Assembly: GCF_029835735.1 (NCBI RefSeq)
Contig: NZ_JAOEAL010000001.1
Location: 3,410,001 to 3,474,000 of the forward strand
From: Shewanella sp. GD04112
GTDB taxonomy: Bacteria > Pseudomonadota > Gammaproteobacteria > Enterobacterales > Shewanellaceae
Length of the DNA: 64,000 bases
Direction of reading: 5' to 3'
The notes under the pieces are model-generated. The model ran no database searches, was not told the origin of the DNA, and worked only from the letters and a program-made list of their open reading frames with translations. The position numbers and the translations under genes were made by a program. This document shows, piece after piece, positions 18,020 through 26,718 of this stretch (position 1 is its first letter; every line of letters starts with the position of its first letter).

Positions 18020-20824
18020 ATGTCTATTAATTATGACGCTGTTTATAAAGAGCTTATTCAACAACTCGGTGAGTCAGCCGTCTCAAATGACCCTGTACGC
18101 CGCTTTGCGTGGTCAACCGACGCCAGTTATTTCCGTATCGTGCCTGAAATTGTGGTCCACGCGGATAACCTCGAACAGGCCAAACAGACCTTAGCCATCG
18201 CCCGTGCCCATAAAGTGCCAGTAACCTTCCGTGCGGCGGGTACCAGTTTATCGGGACAAGCCATTGGCGAAGGGATTTTATTGATCTTGGGCCACGACGG
18301 TTTTAGAACCATTGAAATCAGTTCCGACAGCAATAAGATCACCTTAGGCGCGGCGGTGATTGGTGCCGATGCCAACGCGGCACTCAAGCCTCTCAATAAG
18401 AAAATCGGCCCCGATCCGGCGACCCTTGCCTCGGCCATGGTCGGCGGTATTGTGTCTAACAACGCCTCGGGTATGTGCTGTGGTACGGCGCAAAACAGTT
18501 ACCAGACCATCGCCTCGGCTAAACTGCTGTTTGCCGATGGTACAGAACTCAACACGGGTTGCGATAAGTCTAAGGCCGCCTTCACCCAAAGCCACGGCGA
18601 GTTGCTCGACTCACTGGCCTCACTGGCTAAATTAACCCGCAGCAATGACGTGCTCGCGCAGCGTATTCGTAAAAAATACTCCATCAAAAACACTACGGGT
18701 TATAGCATCAATGCTCTAGTGGATTTTGAAGACCCGTTCGATCTAATTAACCACTTGATTGTCGGCGCCGAAGGCACCTTAGCCTTTGTCGAAGAAGTCA
18801 CTTACCACACGGTCGATGAAGCCAAATTTAAAGCCTCGGCCATGGCGGTATTTTTCAATATGGTGGATGCGGCGAGTGCCATTCCACCGATTATTGGCGA
18901 TAGCGTTGCCGCCGCCGAATTACTCGACTGGGCATCCATCAAGGCCGTCACTGGTAAAAAAGGCATGCCAGATTGGCTCAATGAACTGCCAGAAGGCGCG
19001 GCCATTCTATTGATTGAGTCCCGCGCTAACGATGCCCAAACCTTAGAAAGCTATACCCAAGATGTGATTGCCAAGCTCGCGCACATCAAAACCGAGCGTC
19101 CGATTAGCTTCAGTAGCGACGCCAATGTGTACAGTAAATACTGGGCAATGCGCTCTGGCCTGTTCCCGATTATTGGTGGCGAGCGACCAAAAGGCAGCTC
19201 AGTCATCATCGAAGACGTGGCCTTTAACGTCGAACATTTAGCCGCGGCCGCCGCCGATTTAACCGAGCTATTCCATAAGCACGGCTATCCCGAAGGCGTG
19301 ATTTACGGCCATGCGCTGGCGGGTAACTTCCACTTTATTATCACCCCGACCTTCGCCTCCCAAGCCGACATTGAGCGCTTCCAAGGCTTTATGCAGGATG
19401 TGGCCGAGATGGTGATCCATAAATACGATGGTTCGATGAAGGCCGAGCACGGCACTGGCCGTGCGGTTGCACCTTTCGTTGAAATGGAATGGGGCGCCGA
19501 TGCTTACACCCTCATGAAACGCATCAAGCATATCTTCGACCCAGAAGGCCTGCTCAACCCCGGCGTTATCTTAAACGACGACAGCACAGTGCACGTGAAA
19601 AACATCAAGCCGTGCCCTGTGGTCGATGATTTTGTCGATAAATGTATCGAGTGTGGTTTCTGCGAAAAAACCTGTCCTACTTCGGCGCTGAACTTCTCGC
19701 CACGTCAGCGGATCGCCACCCTGCGTGAAATCGAGCGCTTAGAGCAATCTGGCGATAAAGCCGCCGCCGATAAAATGCGTGCCGATGCCAAATATGATGT
19801 GATTGATACCTGCGCGGCTTGCCAGCTCTGTACTATCGCCTGCCCAGTCGATAACAGCATGGGTCAGTTAGTCCGTAAGCTGCGCACGCCCTATATCAGC
19901 ACCACTGAGCAAAAAGTGTTGGATTTCCAAGCCAAACACTTTGGCGCCGTCAACCAAGTGATCAGCACAGGCTTTGACGTATTGGGAGTCATCCATAAAA
20001 TCACCGGCGATGGTATCACCAATGCGCTGATGAAAACTGGCCGTTTACTCTCCAAAGAAGTGCCCTATTGGAATCCAGACTTCCCCAAAGGTGGCAAACT
20101 GCCTAAACCATCCCCAGCTAAAGCGGGCCAAGAAACCGTGGTTTACTTCCCAGCCTGCGGTGGCCGCACCTTTGGTCCCACACCTAAGGATCCCGATAAT
20201 CGCACCTTGCCAGAGGTGGTTGTGACTCTGCTCGAGCGTGCTGGCTATAACGTTATTACCCCAGAGAAGACCCGCGATTTATGCTGCGGCCAAATGTGGG
20301 AATCTAAGGGCGACTTTAAAAATGCCGACGCCAAACGCCAAGAGCTTATCGATGTAGTCAGCAAGATGAGTAATGGCGGCAAAATCCCAGTATTAGTCGA
20401 TGCCCTGTCTTGTACCTACCGTACCCTCACGGGTAACCCTCAGGTGCAAATCACCGACTTGGTTGAGTTTATGCACGACAAGCTGCTGGATAAACTGAGT
20501 ATCAACAAAAAGGTCAATGTGGCTCTGCACTTAGGTTGTAGCGCTCGTAAGATGAAGTTAGAGCCTAAGATGCAAGCCATTGCCGATGCTTGTTCGAGCC
20601 AAGTGCTCAAACCTGCGGGCATTGACTGCTGTGGTTACGCCGGTGAAAAAGGCCTGTATAAGCCAGAAATCAACGCCAGCGCCCTGCGTAATATTAAAAA
20701 GCTCATTCCTGTCGAGATTAAGGAAGGCTATTACGCCAACCGTATGTGTGAGGTCGGCTTAACGCAGCACAGTGGCATTTCCTACCGCCACTTAGCGTAT
20801 CTGCTCGAAGAGTGCAGCCGCTAA
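18020..20824 (+). CDS. dld-II: FAD/Fe-S D-lactate dehydrogenase Dld-II
   Basis: Oxidises D-lactate to pyruvate, passing electrons to the quinone pool; this enzyme type was described in S. oneidensis. The 934 residues are a fusion. An FAD-binding domain comes first (PVTFRAAGTSLSGQAIGEG, 67-85), then the FAD-oxidase C-terminal domain with KAEHGTGRAVAPFVE. Two 4Fe-4S motifs follow (Cys542/545/548/552 and Cys598/601/604/608). Last are two CCG motifs (755-757 and 870-872), as in GlpC/HdrB-type subunits. It is unlike the E. coli Dld. It lies between lldP and lldEFG and is closed by a terminator. Confidence 0.93.
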   Translation: MSINYDAVYKELIQQLGESAVSNDPVRRFAWSTDASYFRIVPEIVVHADNLEQAKQTLAIARAHKVPVTFRAAGTSLSGQAIGEGILLILGHDGFRTIEISSDSNKITLGAAVIGADANAALKPLNKKIGPDPATLASAMVGGIVSNNASGMCCGTAQNSYQTIASAKLLFADGTELNTGCDKSKAAFTQSHGELLDSLASLAKLTRSNDVLAQRIRKKYSIKNTTGYSINALVDFEDPFDLINHLIVGAEGTLAFVEEVTYHTVDEAKFKASAMAVFFNMVDAASAIPPIIGDSVAAAELLDWASIKAVTGKKGMPDWLNELPEGAAILLIESRANDAQTLESYTQDVIAKLAHIKTERPISFSSDANVYSKYWAMRSGLFPIIGGERPKGSSVIIEDVAFNVEHLAAAAADLTELFHKHGYPEGVIYGHALAGNFHFIITPTFASQADIERFQGFMQDVAEMVIHKYDGSMKAEHGTGRAVAPFVEMEWGADAYTLMKRIKHIFDPEGLLNPGVILNDDSTVHVKNIKPCPVVDDFVDKCIECGFCEKTCPTSALNFSPRQRIATLREIERLEQSGDKAAADKMRADAKYDVIDTCAACQLCTIACPVDNSMGQLVRKLRTPYISTTEQKVLDFQAKHFGAVNQVISTGFDVLGVIHKITGDGITNALMKTGRLLSKEVPYWNPDFPKGGKLPKPSPAKAGQETVVYFPACGGRTFGPTPKDPDNRTLPEVVVTLLERAGYNVITPEKTRDLCCGQMWESKGDFKNADAKRQELIDVVSKMSNGGKIPVLVDALSCTYRTLTGNPQVQITDLVEFMHDKLLDKLSINKKVNVALHLGCSARKMKLEPKMQAIADACSSQVLKPAGIDCCGYAGEKGLYKPEINASALRNIKKLIPVEIKEGYYANRMCEVGLTQHSGISYRHLAYLLEECSR

Positions 20825-20833
20825 AGAGTACTC

Positions 20834-20863
20834 AACGGGGCTAGAAATGGCCCCGTTTTTTTA
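20834..20863 (+). terminator. terminator of dld-II
   Basis: Stem AACGGGGC / GCCCCGTT with an eight-base loop and a T-run, 10 bases after the stop. Confidence 0.9.
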
Positions 20864-21126
20864 TCAGAAGAAAACTATTCTCATTTATCGTTAAACACTA
20901 TTGAGCGGAGAGGTGAATCACAAAACAGAAACCATATTTAATATATTAAAATCAACACATTAAAATATTCTCACTTTTGCAAAAATCAACAAGGTCATTT
21001 ACTAAATTAGCGCTACTTATTTACTTAAGATAAGCCTATATTTGATCAACTACCTTAGCATTTGTGTGGACTTTGGGGTCACAGTGCAAGGCAATGTCGT
21101 TCACTAACAAGAAAGAGAAAAACACA
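20864..21126. promoter_or_regulatory. lldEFG promoter region with 14-bp palindrome
   Basis: AT-rich spacer after the dld-II terminator, so lldEFG probably has its own promoter here. The perfect palindrome TTTAATATATTAAA at 20937-20950 is a candidate operator. No recognisable regulator consensus was matched. Confidence 0.5.
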
Positions 21127-21870
21127 ATGAAAATCGCTCTTTTCATCCCGTGTCTCGTTAACCAAATGATGCCAGACGTGGCGATTGCCACCCTAGAATT
21201 ACTGGAAAAACTCGGACACCAAGTGATTCTACCCGCAGGCCAAACATGCTGTGGCCAACCTATGACCAACTCGGGTTGCTTCGATGCAGCACGCAGTACT
21301 ACCTTGAAATTACTCAATGCTTTCAAGGGTGTGGAATGTGATGCCATTGTTTGCCCTGCCGCGTCTTGTTTAGTGGCCGCCAAAGAAAACTTCCACGAGT
21401 TTGACAGCAGCCCAGAAGCCCAAGCCGTTATCGACAAACTCTATGAGCTGACCGAGTTCCTCCACGATGTCGCTCCAATCCCAGCGTTCAACAAGCCTTT
21501 TGCCCATAAGATCAGCCTGCAACTGAGCTGCCACGGTATTCGTATGTTGAGCCTTGCCACACCAAGTGAGCAAATGGGCCCACGATTCAACAAAGTAGAA
21601 GCCGTACTCGCCAATATCGCCGGAATCGACATTGTGTATCCAGACCGTCGCGATGAATGCTGTGGCTTTGGTGGTACTTTTGCCGTCGATGAAGGCGCCG
21701 TATCGGCCAAGATGGGTAAAGACAAGGCCCAAGCCCACGCGGCAACAGGCGCGCAATATGTGGTTGGCTTCGACCCTTCATGCCTATTACACCTCGATGG
21801 CATGATCCGCAGACAACAATTGCCAATTGAAATTCGCCACATAGCGCAAGTGCTTAACGCCGCGCTCTAG
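21127..21870 (+). CDS. lldE: L-lactate oxidation subunit LldE
   Basis: A 247-residue CCG-domain protein of the three-subunit LldEFG (LutABC-type) L-lactate dehydrogenase. Two cysteine-rich CCG motifs, CCGQPMTNSG (41-50) and CCGFGGTF (178-185), each with upstream Cys residues (PCLVN; SCHG), match the glycolate oxidase / heterodisulfide-reductase iron-sulfur subunit. The ATG at 21127 is chosen over frames starting at 21064 because the AAGAAAGAG stretch precedes it and the family begins MKIALF. It is followed by lldF after ten bases. Confidence 0.92.
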   Translation: MKIALFIPCLVNQMMPDVAIATLELLEKLGHQVILPAGQTCCGQPMTNSGCFDAARSTTLKLLNAFKGVECDAIVCPAASCLVAAKENFHEFDSSPEAQAVIDKLYELTEFLHDVAPIPAFNKPFAHKISLQLSCHGIRMLSLATPSEQMGPRFNKVEAVLANIAGIDIVYPDRRDECCGFGGTFAVDEGAVSAKMGKDKAQAHAATGAQYVVGFDPSCLLHLDGMIRRQQLPIEIRHIAQVLNAAL

Positions 21871-21880
21871 GAGACCCACT

Positions 21881-23275
21881 ATGGCATATCAACATAATCA
21901 CGAGGCAACGGGTTCACAGGTTCACGCCCACAAGGCCGATATTTTCTGCCGTGATGAAACCCGTGTTGACTGGCACTCTAAGGCCCTTTGGGTGCTGCGG
22001 GAAAAACGTGACCGCGCCGCAGGCAGCTTACCCGAGTGGGAACAACTGCGTCAGCTAGGCTCCGAAATCAAACTGCATACCTTAACTAACCTTGCGCAAT
22101 ATCTTGAAACCTTTGAGCAAAATTGCCTAGCAAACGGTATCAAAGTCCACTGGGCAAAAGATGGCGCCGAGCACAACCGTATCGTACACGGCATCTTAGC
22201 CAGTCATCAGGTGAAGAAGTTAGTTAAGTCAAAATCCATGCTGACCGAGGAATGTCACCTCAATCCTTACTTAGAGCAACACGGGATTGAAGTTATCGAC
22301 ACCGACTTGGGCGAGCGGATTATTCAGCTGGCGAAAATGCCGCCTTCGCACATTGTGGTGCCCGCTATCCACATGAAGAAAGAAGAAGTGGGCGATCTGT
22401 TCCATGACAAATTAGGCACTAAAGCAGGCGAGTCCGATCCACTCTATTTGACCCGCGCCGCCCGTGCCCACCTGCGTGAGCAATTCCTCAGCGCCGATGC
22501 CGCCATGACAGGGGTAAACATGGCGATTGCCGATAAGGGCGCCGTGGTTGTTTGTACTAACGAAGGTAACGCCGACATGGGGGCAAACCTACCCAAGTTG
22601 CAGTTGCATTCCATGGGTATCGACAAAATTGTCCCCGATATCGACAGCGCCGCCGTGTTACTGCGCACCCTCGCCCGTAATGCAACTGGTCAACCCGTCA
22701 CCACCTATAGCGCCTTCTACCGTGGCCCACAGGTCGATGGTGAGATGCACGTCATCATAGTCGATAACGGCCGCACTGAGATGCTCAAGGATAAAATCCT
22801 TGCCGAATCTTTAAAATGTATTCGCTGCGGTGGCTGTTTAAATACTTGTCCTGTGTATCGCCGCTCCGGTGGTTACAGCTACAACTACACTATCCCCGGC
22901 CCGATTGGGATTGCCGTGGGTGCCAAGAGCGATGACACTAACTCCATCGCTTGGGCTTGTACATTGTGTGGTAGCTGTACCTATGTTTGCCCGACTAAAG
23001 TACCGCTCGATAAGATTATTTTCCACCACAGACGCCTAAAGGCCGAAGCCGGAAAACTCCCTTACGGCAAAAACAGTTATATGCCATTAGTGGGTAAATT
23101 TATGGCAAGCCCGACCATGCTCAATTGCTCAATGGGCGCGGCTCGTACCGCACTGCGTATTCTGCCGAGCAGTCTGCTCAAGCCATTTAGCGGCGCTTGG
23201 GGTAAATACCGTGAACTGCCCGTCGCCCCCAACTCCAGCTTCGAAGCTTGGTTTAAGAAACACAGGAGCCTATAA
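21881..23275 (+). CDS. lldF: L-lactate oxidation subunit LldF
   Basis: A 464-residue iron-sulfur electron-transfer subunit of LldEFG. The N-terminal two thirds are the LUD domain (about 60-290: MTGVNMAIADKGAVVVCTNEGNADM and similar). Then come two 4Fe-4S motifs, CIRCGGCLNTCP (Cys313/316/319/323) and CTLCGSCTYVCP (Cys360/363/366/370), and a C-terminal DUF3390-like tail. An ATG preceded by GGAGACCC is ten bases after lldE; lldG follows one base after the stop. The product is cytoplasmic or membrane-associated. Confidence 0.92.
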   Translation: MAYQHNHEATGSQVHAHKADIFCRDETRVDWHSKALWVLREKRDRAAGSLPEWEQLRQLGSEIKLHTLTNLAQYLETFEQNCLANGIKVHWAKDGAEHNRIVHGILASHQVKKLVKSKSMLTEECHLNPYLEQHGIEVIDTDLGERIIQLAKMPPSHIVVPAIHMKKEEVGDLFHDKLGTKAGESDPLYLTRAARAHLREQFLSADAAMTGVNMAIADKGAVVVCTNEGNADMGANLPKLQLHSMGIDKIVPDIDSAAVLLRTLARNATGQPVTTYSAFYRGPQVDGEMHVIIVDNGRTEMLKDKILAESLKCIRCGGCLNTCPVYRRSGGYSYNYTIPGPIGIAVGAKSDDTNSIAWACTLCGSCTYVCPTKVPLDKIIFHHRRLKAEAGKLPYGKNSYMPLVGKFMASPTMLNCSMGAARTALRILPSSLLKPFSGAWGKYRELPVAPNSSFEAWFKKHRSL

Positions 23276-23276
23276 G

Positions 23277-23846
23277 ATGTCTAGTAAGCACGAAATTCTC
23301 AATGCGCTCAAACTGTCGGCTTTAACAAACCATCCTATGCCAAGCATCGATGTCGCCCCGCGGGTAGAAGATCTGGTTGGTCAGTTTGAAACCAATCTTA
23401 AAACCGTGGCGGGTACACTTCACCGCGAAGGCGGTCTTACGGCACTGCAAGCCAAAGTGGATGAGCTTCTCGCCAAAGGCTTACAAGTCATCTCACTCGT
23501 TGAGGGCGTCACAGCAAACCGTGATGTGCCACCAACGGCTCACGAGCTCAGGGATATCGATTATGCGGTCATTCCTGGTGATGTTGGCGTTGCCGAAAAT
23601 GGCGCCATTTGGGTCAACAACAAAAACCTCGGCCACAGAGTAACGCCTTTTATCTGTGAAAACCTGATCTTAGCGCTACCTAGCACTAAGATTGTGCCGA
23701 ACATGCATCAAGCCGCCAAGGACATCACCTTAGATGCGGGTGAGTTTGGTGTATTTATCGCAGGCCCCTCAAAAACCGCCGATATCGAGCAAGCCTTAGT
23801 CGTCGGTGCCCACGGTGCCTGTAGCTTGAACGTGTATTTGCTGTAA
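23277..23846 (+). CDS. lldG: L-lactate oxidation subunit LldG
   Basis: A 189-residue LUD-domain protein (DUF162), the small subunit of LldEFG. The glycine-rich stretch VIPGDVGVAENGAIWVNN and the later IAGPSKTADIEQALVVGAHG are typical. The ATG at 23277 has GGAGCC upstream; an in-frame reading from 23211 would overlap lldF and lacks a ribosome site. It is the last gene of lldEFG, and a good terminator follows. Confidence 0.92.
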   Translation: MSSKHEILNALKLSALTNHPMPSIDVAPRVEDLVGQFETNLKTVAGTLHREGGLTALQAKVDELLAKGLQVISLVEGVTANRDVPPTAHELRDIDYAVIPGDVGVAENGAIWVNNKNLGHRVTPFICENLILALPSTKIVPNMHQAAKDITLDAGEFGVFIAGPSKTADIEQALVVGAHGACSLNVYLL

Positions 23847-23901
23847 TGCCTCAAGATTTAATGTAACCAAGAAAACGCAAAGGTTACGGGACAATCGAAA
23901 C

Positions 23902-23936
23902 AAGAAAGCCGACCTTCATTGGCGGCTTTCTTATTA
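23902..23936 (+). terminator. terminator of lldEFG
   Basis: Stem AAGAAAGCCG / CGGCTTTCTT, loop of 11 bases with a small inner pairing, then TATT. It marks the right border of the core lactate cluster and the left border of the accessory island. Confidence 0.85.
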
Positions 23937-24370
23937 AAATTTAGCATAACGATATTTGAGATATTTGATTTATAAGGGTTAATAGCCTACAGGTACAGGC
24001 TTGCCATGGCATTCGCTCGCCGACTAGGTGAATAGAGCAATCTAGGATTTCTAAGCTTATGAACGAGAGCCATGGTCGTTATCACGTATCCCTGCATTGT
24101 ACGACATTCAGGCGTCCTGCCTATAAGATGGCGAACGGGCTGTTAAACACTGATGTTGTGCAAGTCAATCAGTGGATGCAAAGCCGCGCCGTCCTGCTCT
24201 TTGATAAGCACCGCAGCCAAAGCAATAGCTAGTGATAAGTAAGGGATATTTATCAAGTCACTTTAACCAAGTGCGATAGCGCAATACTGAGGATGCCTTG
24301 CGAGTAACCTCTACGCGGCTGGTCGTATTCTCGACTATATCTATTAGGCATTTATAGTAAAGGTGAGTAA
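23937..24370. other. left part of the accessory island, no clear gene
   Basis: A 434-base region without a convincing gene. It holds a lone GCATAAC heptamer at 23944-23950 (the attC outer-box sequence also found downstream) and a 57-codon open frame (listed separately). It may be decayed mobile DNA. Confidence 0.4.
24059..24232 (+). CDS. possible 57-residue ORF, unknown
   Basis: Open frame starting MNESHGRYHV and ending KHRSQSNS. No ribosome site is visible before the ATG and no family is recognised. It could be a random frame in decayed DNA. It is listed because it fills part of a long gap and lies in the island. Confidence 0.2.
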   Translation: MNESHGRYHVSLHCTTFRRPAYKMANGLLNTDVVQVNQWMQSRAVLLFDKHRSQSNS

Positions 24371-25549
24371 ATGAACGAGGTATTACTACAAATAAAGGCA
24401 CTCACCAATAGTGATCCTTTGTTGACGGCTGTCATTGTTGGAGTATTAACATTTACGTTAATTGGACTCATAGGCTACATACTAAAAGATGTTCCCGCGA
24501 AACTGTTAAGTTGGCTCAGTAGCCTGCTATTTGTGCGGCTCACTATAGACGATAGCCATCAGGCACGCACAGAGATATTCAATAAGCTGTCCTTTTTGAT
24601 CAGTAATACTACCATACCGTTTTTTTCACGCTCTATCTCTGAGGCTGTGTACTTTGACTATGGTGTGAATTACGACGGGCGTGTCAGTGTTAAATCTATC
24701 GGCTACGGTATGCACCTGTTTAAGTACGATAGTTGTTTTATGTTGGCAACCCGCACTAAGGTCGATAGTACGATGGCATACGATTCTATTACTGTAAGAG
24801 CACCATGGTGGGCAAAAGATAAACTACATAGTTTTTTAGAAGACACTCGTGGAGACATCTCTACTGAGCCGAAAGTGAATATTTTCGAAGAAACCGAATG
24901 GTGTCGCTATGGCACATTAAAATCATCGGGGTTTAGTGACTTAGTGCTAGATGAAGGGTTTAAGCAGGAGTTGATGAGGGAAGTTGATAACTTCGCAAGT
25001 CGGGGAAAATCGGTTGTCAGTAAGCTAACCATTCTGCTACATGGAAAAACGGGCACGGGTAAGACGGGTATCGCGAGGGCCTTAGCGGTTGAGTATCATC
25101 GCGATCTGTACATATTAAATCTATCGACTGTCAATGATGCCACTATTCATAAGGCGATTAGAAAGGTAGCGCCCGGAGCTATGTTGTTAATAGAGGACTG
25201 TGATTGTGTAAAGGCAACGGTATCACGTGCAGCTGAAAGCAATGTAGACAACCCACCACTCACTTTAGGTGGCGTACTAAACGCGTTAGACGGGATCATT
25301 CCTCTTGATGACTGCCTAGTCATAATGACCACAAATCATCTTGATCATCTTGACCCAGCGTTGATACGTAAAGGTCGTGTAGATGTCAGTATGGAAGTAC
25401 CACTGGTCAGTGCAAAGCAAGTTAATGAGGACTACTTTGAGCGTTTTGGCGCAGTGCTGAATAGAACTGAGCCATTGTTAGGTTGTGAAGTCTATGAACT
25501 CCATCGCAGAGCGAGCTTAAGATATGGAGTGTGTTGTAAGCCAGTGTAA
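24371..25549 (+). CDS. membrane-anchored Bcs1-like AAA ATPase
   Basis: A 392-residue protein. One N-terminal membrane helix (about 18-38: LTAVIVGVLTFTLIGLIGYIL) is followed by a 160-residue beta-rich region resembling the BCS1 N-domain (MLATRTKVDSTMAYDSITVRAPWW). The AAA module has Walker A GKTGTGKT (225-232), Walker B MLLIEDCD (271-278), GGVLNALDG (300-308), sensor-1 TTNH (320-323) and arginine fingers in LIRKGRVD (Arg333, Arg336). In mitochondria Bcs1 moves a folded Rieske protein across the membrane; the substrate of bacterial homologues is unknown. The ribosome site is AAAGGTGAG. Codon use is more AT-rich than in neighbours, which suggests transfer. The C-terminus (YGVCCKPV) ends early compared with a full AAA lid, so truncation is possible. 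Confidence 0.75.
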   Translation: MNEVLLQIKALTNSDPLLTAVIVGVLTFTLIGLIGYILKDVPAKLLSWLSSLLFVRLTIDDSHQARTEIFNKLSFLISNTTIPFFSRSISEAVYFDYGVNYDGRVSVKSIGYGMHLFKYDSCFMLATRTKVDSTMAYDSITVRAPWWAKDKLHSFLEDTRGDISTEPKVNIFEETEWCRYGTLKSSGFSDLVLDEGFKQELMREVDNFASRGKSVVSKLTILLHGKTGTGKTGIARALAVEYHRDLYILNLSTVNDATIHKAIRKVAPGAMLLIEDCDCVKATVSRAAESNVDNPPLTLGGVLNALDGIIPLDDCLVIMTTNHLDHLDPALIRKGRVDVSMEVPLVSAKQVNEDYFERFGAVLNRTEPLLGCEVYELHRRASLRYGVCCKPV

Positions 25550-25629
25550 CCCTCTTCCTCCTAAATGGACTCATTCAATGGTCAACTCTATTTGGCCAGC
25601 GCTTTAACCGAGTACTTATAGGGTCTGAG

Positions 25630-25797
25630 TTAACTTTCCTCAGGCCCTTTAACTTGCCAAACTCAGTAGTGGGCTTGAGCCAGTTTTCATGGGGATATTT
25701 AATCTTGTCAGTAACTTAGTGCTAGTTTCACTGATGGCGCCACGTTTATCATTGCGAATGATTCGCCCAGTATCCTCTTCTACCAATTGTTCTCTAA
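25630..25797 (-). pseudogene. frameshifted relic of a Y1-type transposase
   Basis: Read on the minus strand the sequence gives REQLVEEDTGRIIRNDKR, then GAISETSTKLLTRLNIP. After a one-base frame change it continues HENWLKPTTEFGKLKGLR. This pattern (TGR-x-IR-x-DKRGAI ... LL-x-RL-x-I ... W) is the C-terminal part of large Shewanella-type Y1 / transposase-17 proteins, as I recall the family. The rest of the gene is absent and the frame is broken, so it is a dead fragment. Confidence 0.55.
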
Positions 25798-25871
25798 GGG
25801 CAGGTCATATCTGCACAAAAGTCTCTTTCAAAATACGACCTTAGCACCTTCAAATTCTCAATCAGCTATTT

Positions 25872-25973
25872 GCATAATAAAGTGTCAATAACCAACATCG
25901 GACTTGTTCAACACTTGCCATGCCTTTTGAGAATGGGTCGCGGCTACGCGCGGCCTATCCTTATTTGTTATGC
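25872..25973 (-). repeat. attC-like recombination site 3 (degenerate)
   Basis: On the minus strand GCATAAC overlaps the stop codon of the DUF2441 gene, and TTATGC closes the element about 100 bases later. A GC-rich inner pairing GGCCGCG / CGCGACC sits inside. An alternative right end is GTTGAAC, a perfect GTTRRRY, at about 25905. The outer boxes are clear but the L-box pairing is poor, so this site is less certain than the other two. Confidence 0.5.
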
Positions 25974-26597
25974 AAATTCTTCAGGGCTCAGAAACTCCAT
26001 AACTCGAAGGCGTCCTTCAAAAAGGATTTCCTGAGTCGCTGAATCATTATGGATTCCTAACCAATATTGTCTTGCACGTTTTAGTGTCATCTCCATTGGC
26101 TCGCTATCACCTAAAAGGTGCTCATCACTACCAGTGTGCAGACGACCTTGCAATCTAATCCGCGCTATTTGAAAACTTTGTCCCTCGAGCCCTAAACGCT
26201 CAAGCCAGAACCTGACACCTTCCCGTTCTGGGATTAACCAGATGCACCGCTGCCTTGATGGCAAATGAGGAAACTCTTGCTTTCTTATATCTTCCCAAAT
26301 CAACTCTCTAACATAAGCAACAAAATGCCTAATAACCTCACTAGCAATATCAGCCACATGAGGAGAATTGATCTCACCTCTAGCGACACTCCCAACAAAC
26401 TTTGCAGCTGGTACCATGATAGAACCTGATTCGGTGTTTACTGAATACTCTTTTCGTTGAGTCTCAAAAAACTTGAAATACGGATTACTCTCTCCACCAA
26501 TATCTATTTCCTGTCCTTCTCTCCACATTTCAAATGGAGACCAAGGAGCAGCTCTATTGATGTGAAAATAATCACGTGCAGTATCTGCAATAGTCAA
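25968..26597 (-). CDS. DUF2441-like cassette protein
   Basis: A 209-residue protein that fits DUF2441 by recalled pattern: YFHINRA near the start, then FVAYVRELIWEDIRKQEFPHLPSRQRCIWLIP and RARQYWLGIHN. The biochemical function is unknown; the family is sometimes likened to ADP-ribosyltransferase folds, which is not shown here. The start chosen is TTG at 26597 because AGGAGG sits five bases before it; longer frames begin inside attC-like site 2. Its stop overlaps attC-like site 3. Orientation and spacing match a gene cassette. Confidence 0.7.
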   Translation of the reverse strand: MTIADTARDYFHINRAAPWSPFEMWREGQEIDIGGESNPYFKFFETQRKEYSVNTESGSIMVPAAKFVGSVARGEINSPHVADIASEVIRHFVAYVRELIWEDIRKQEFPHLPSRQRCIWLIPEREGVRFWLERLGLEGQSFQIARIRLQGRLHTGSDEHLLGDSEPMEMTLKRARQYWLGIHNDSATQEILFEGRLRVMEFLSPEEFA

Positions 26598-26614
26598 TTG
26601 TTCCTCCTGTATTT

Positions 26615-26717
26615 GCATAGACGCTGCAATATGGGGCGTATTAAGCTTGGCTAAAATTAGCGAAGAATGAGCGCCAGCCAAGCTTTAGACGTCCCATTCA
26701 TAATTGCTTTGTTATGC
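26615..26717 (-). repeat. attC-like recombination site 2
   Basis: A 103-base imperfect inverted repeat. On the minus strand the outer box is GCATAAC and its partner GTCTATGC; inside are GCAAT / ATTGC, and near the tip AAGCTTGGCT / AGCCAAGCTT. This is the R-box, L-box and variable-tip layout of integron attC sites. It starts two bases after the stop of the membrane-protein gene. Confidence 0.65.
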
Positions 26718-26718
26718 A

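Noticed and set aside
24059..24110. Possible N-terminus of the same Y1 transposase (YHVSLHC, FRRPAY)
   Set aside because: A faint resemblance to a YHC-x-x-R-C-V-R-R-A motif needs several changes; too weak to call a transposase start.
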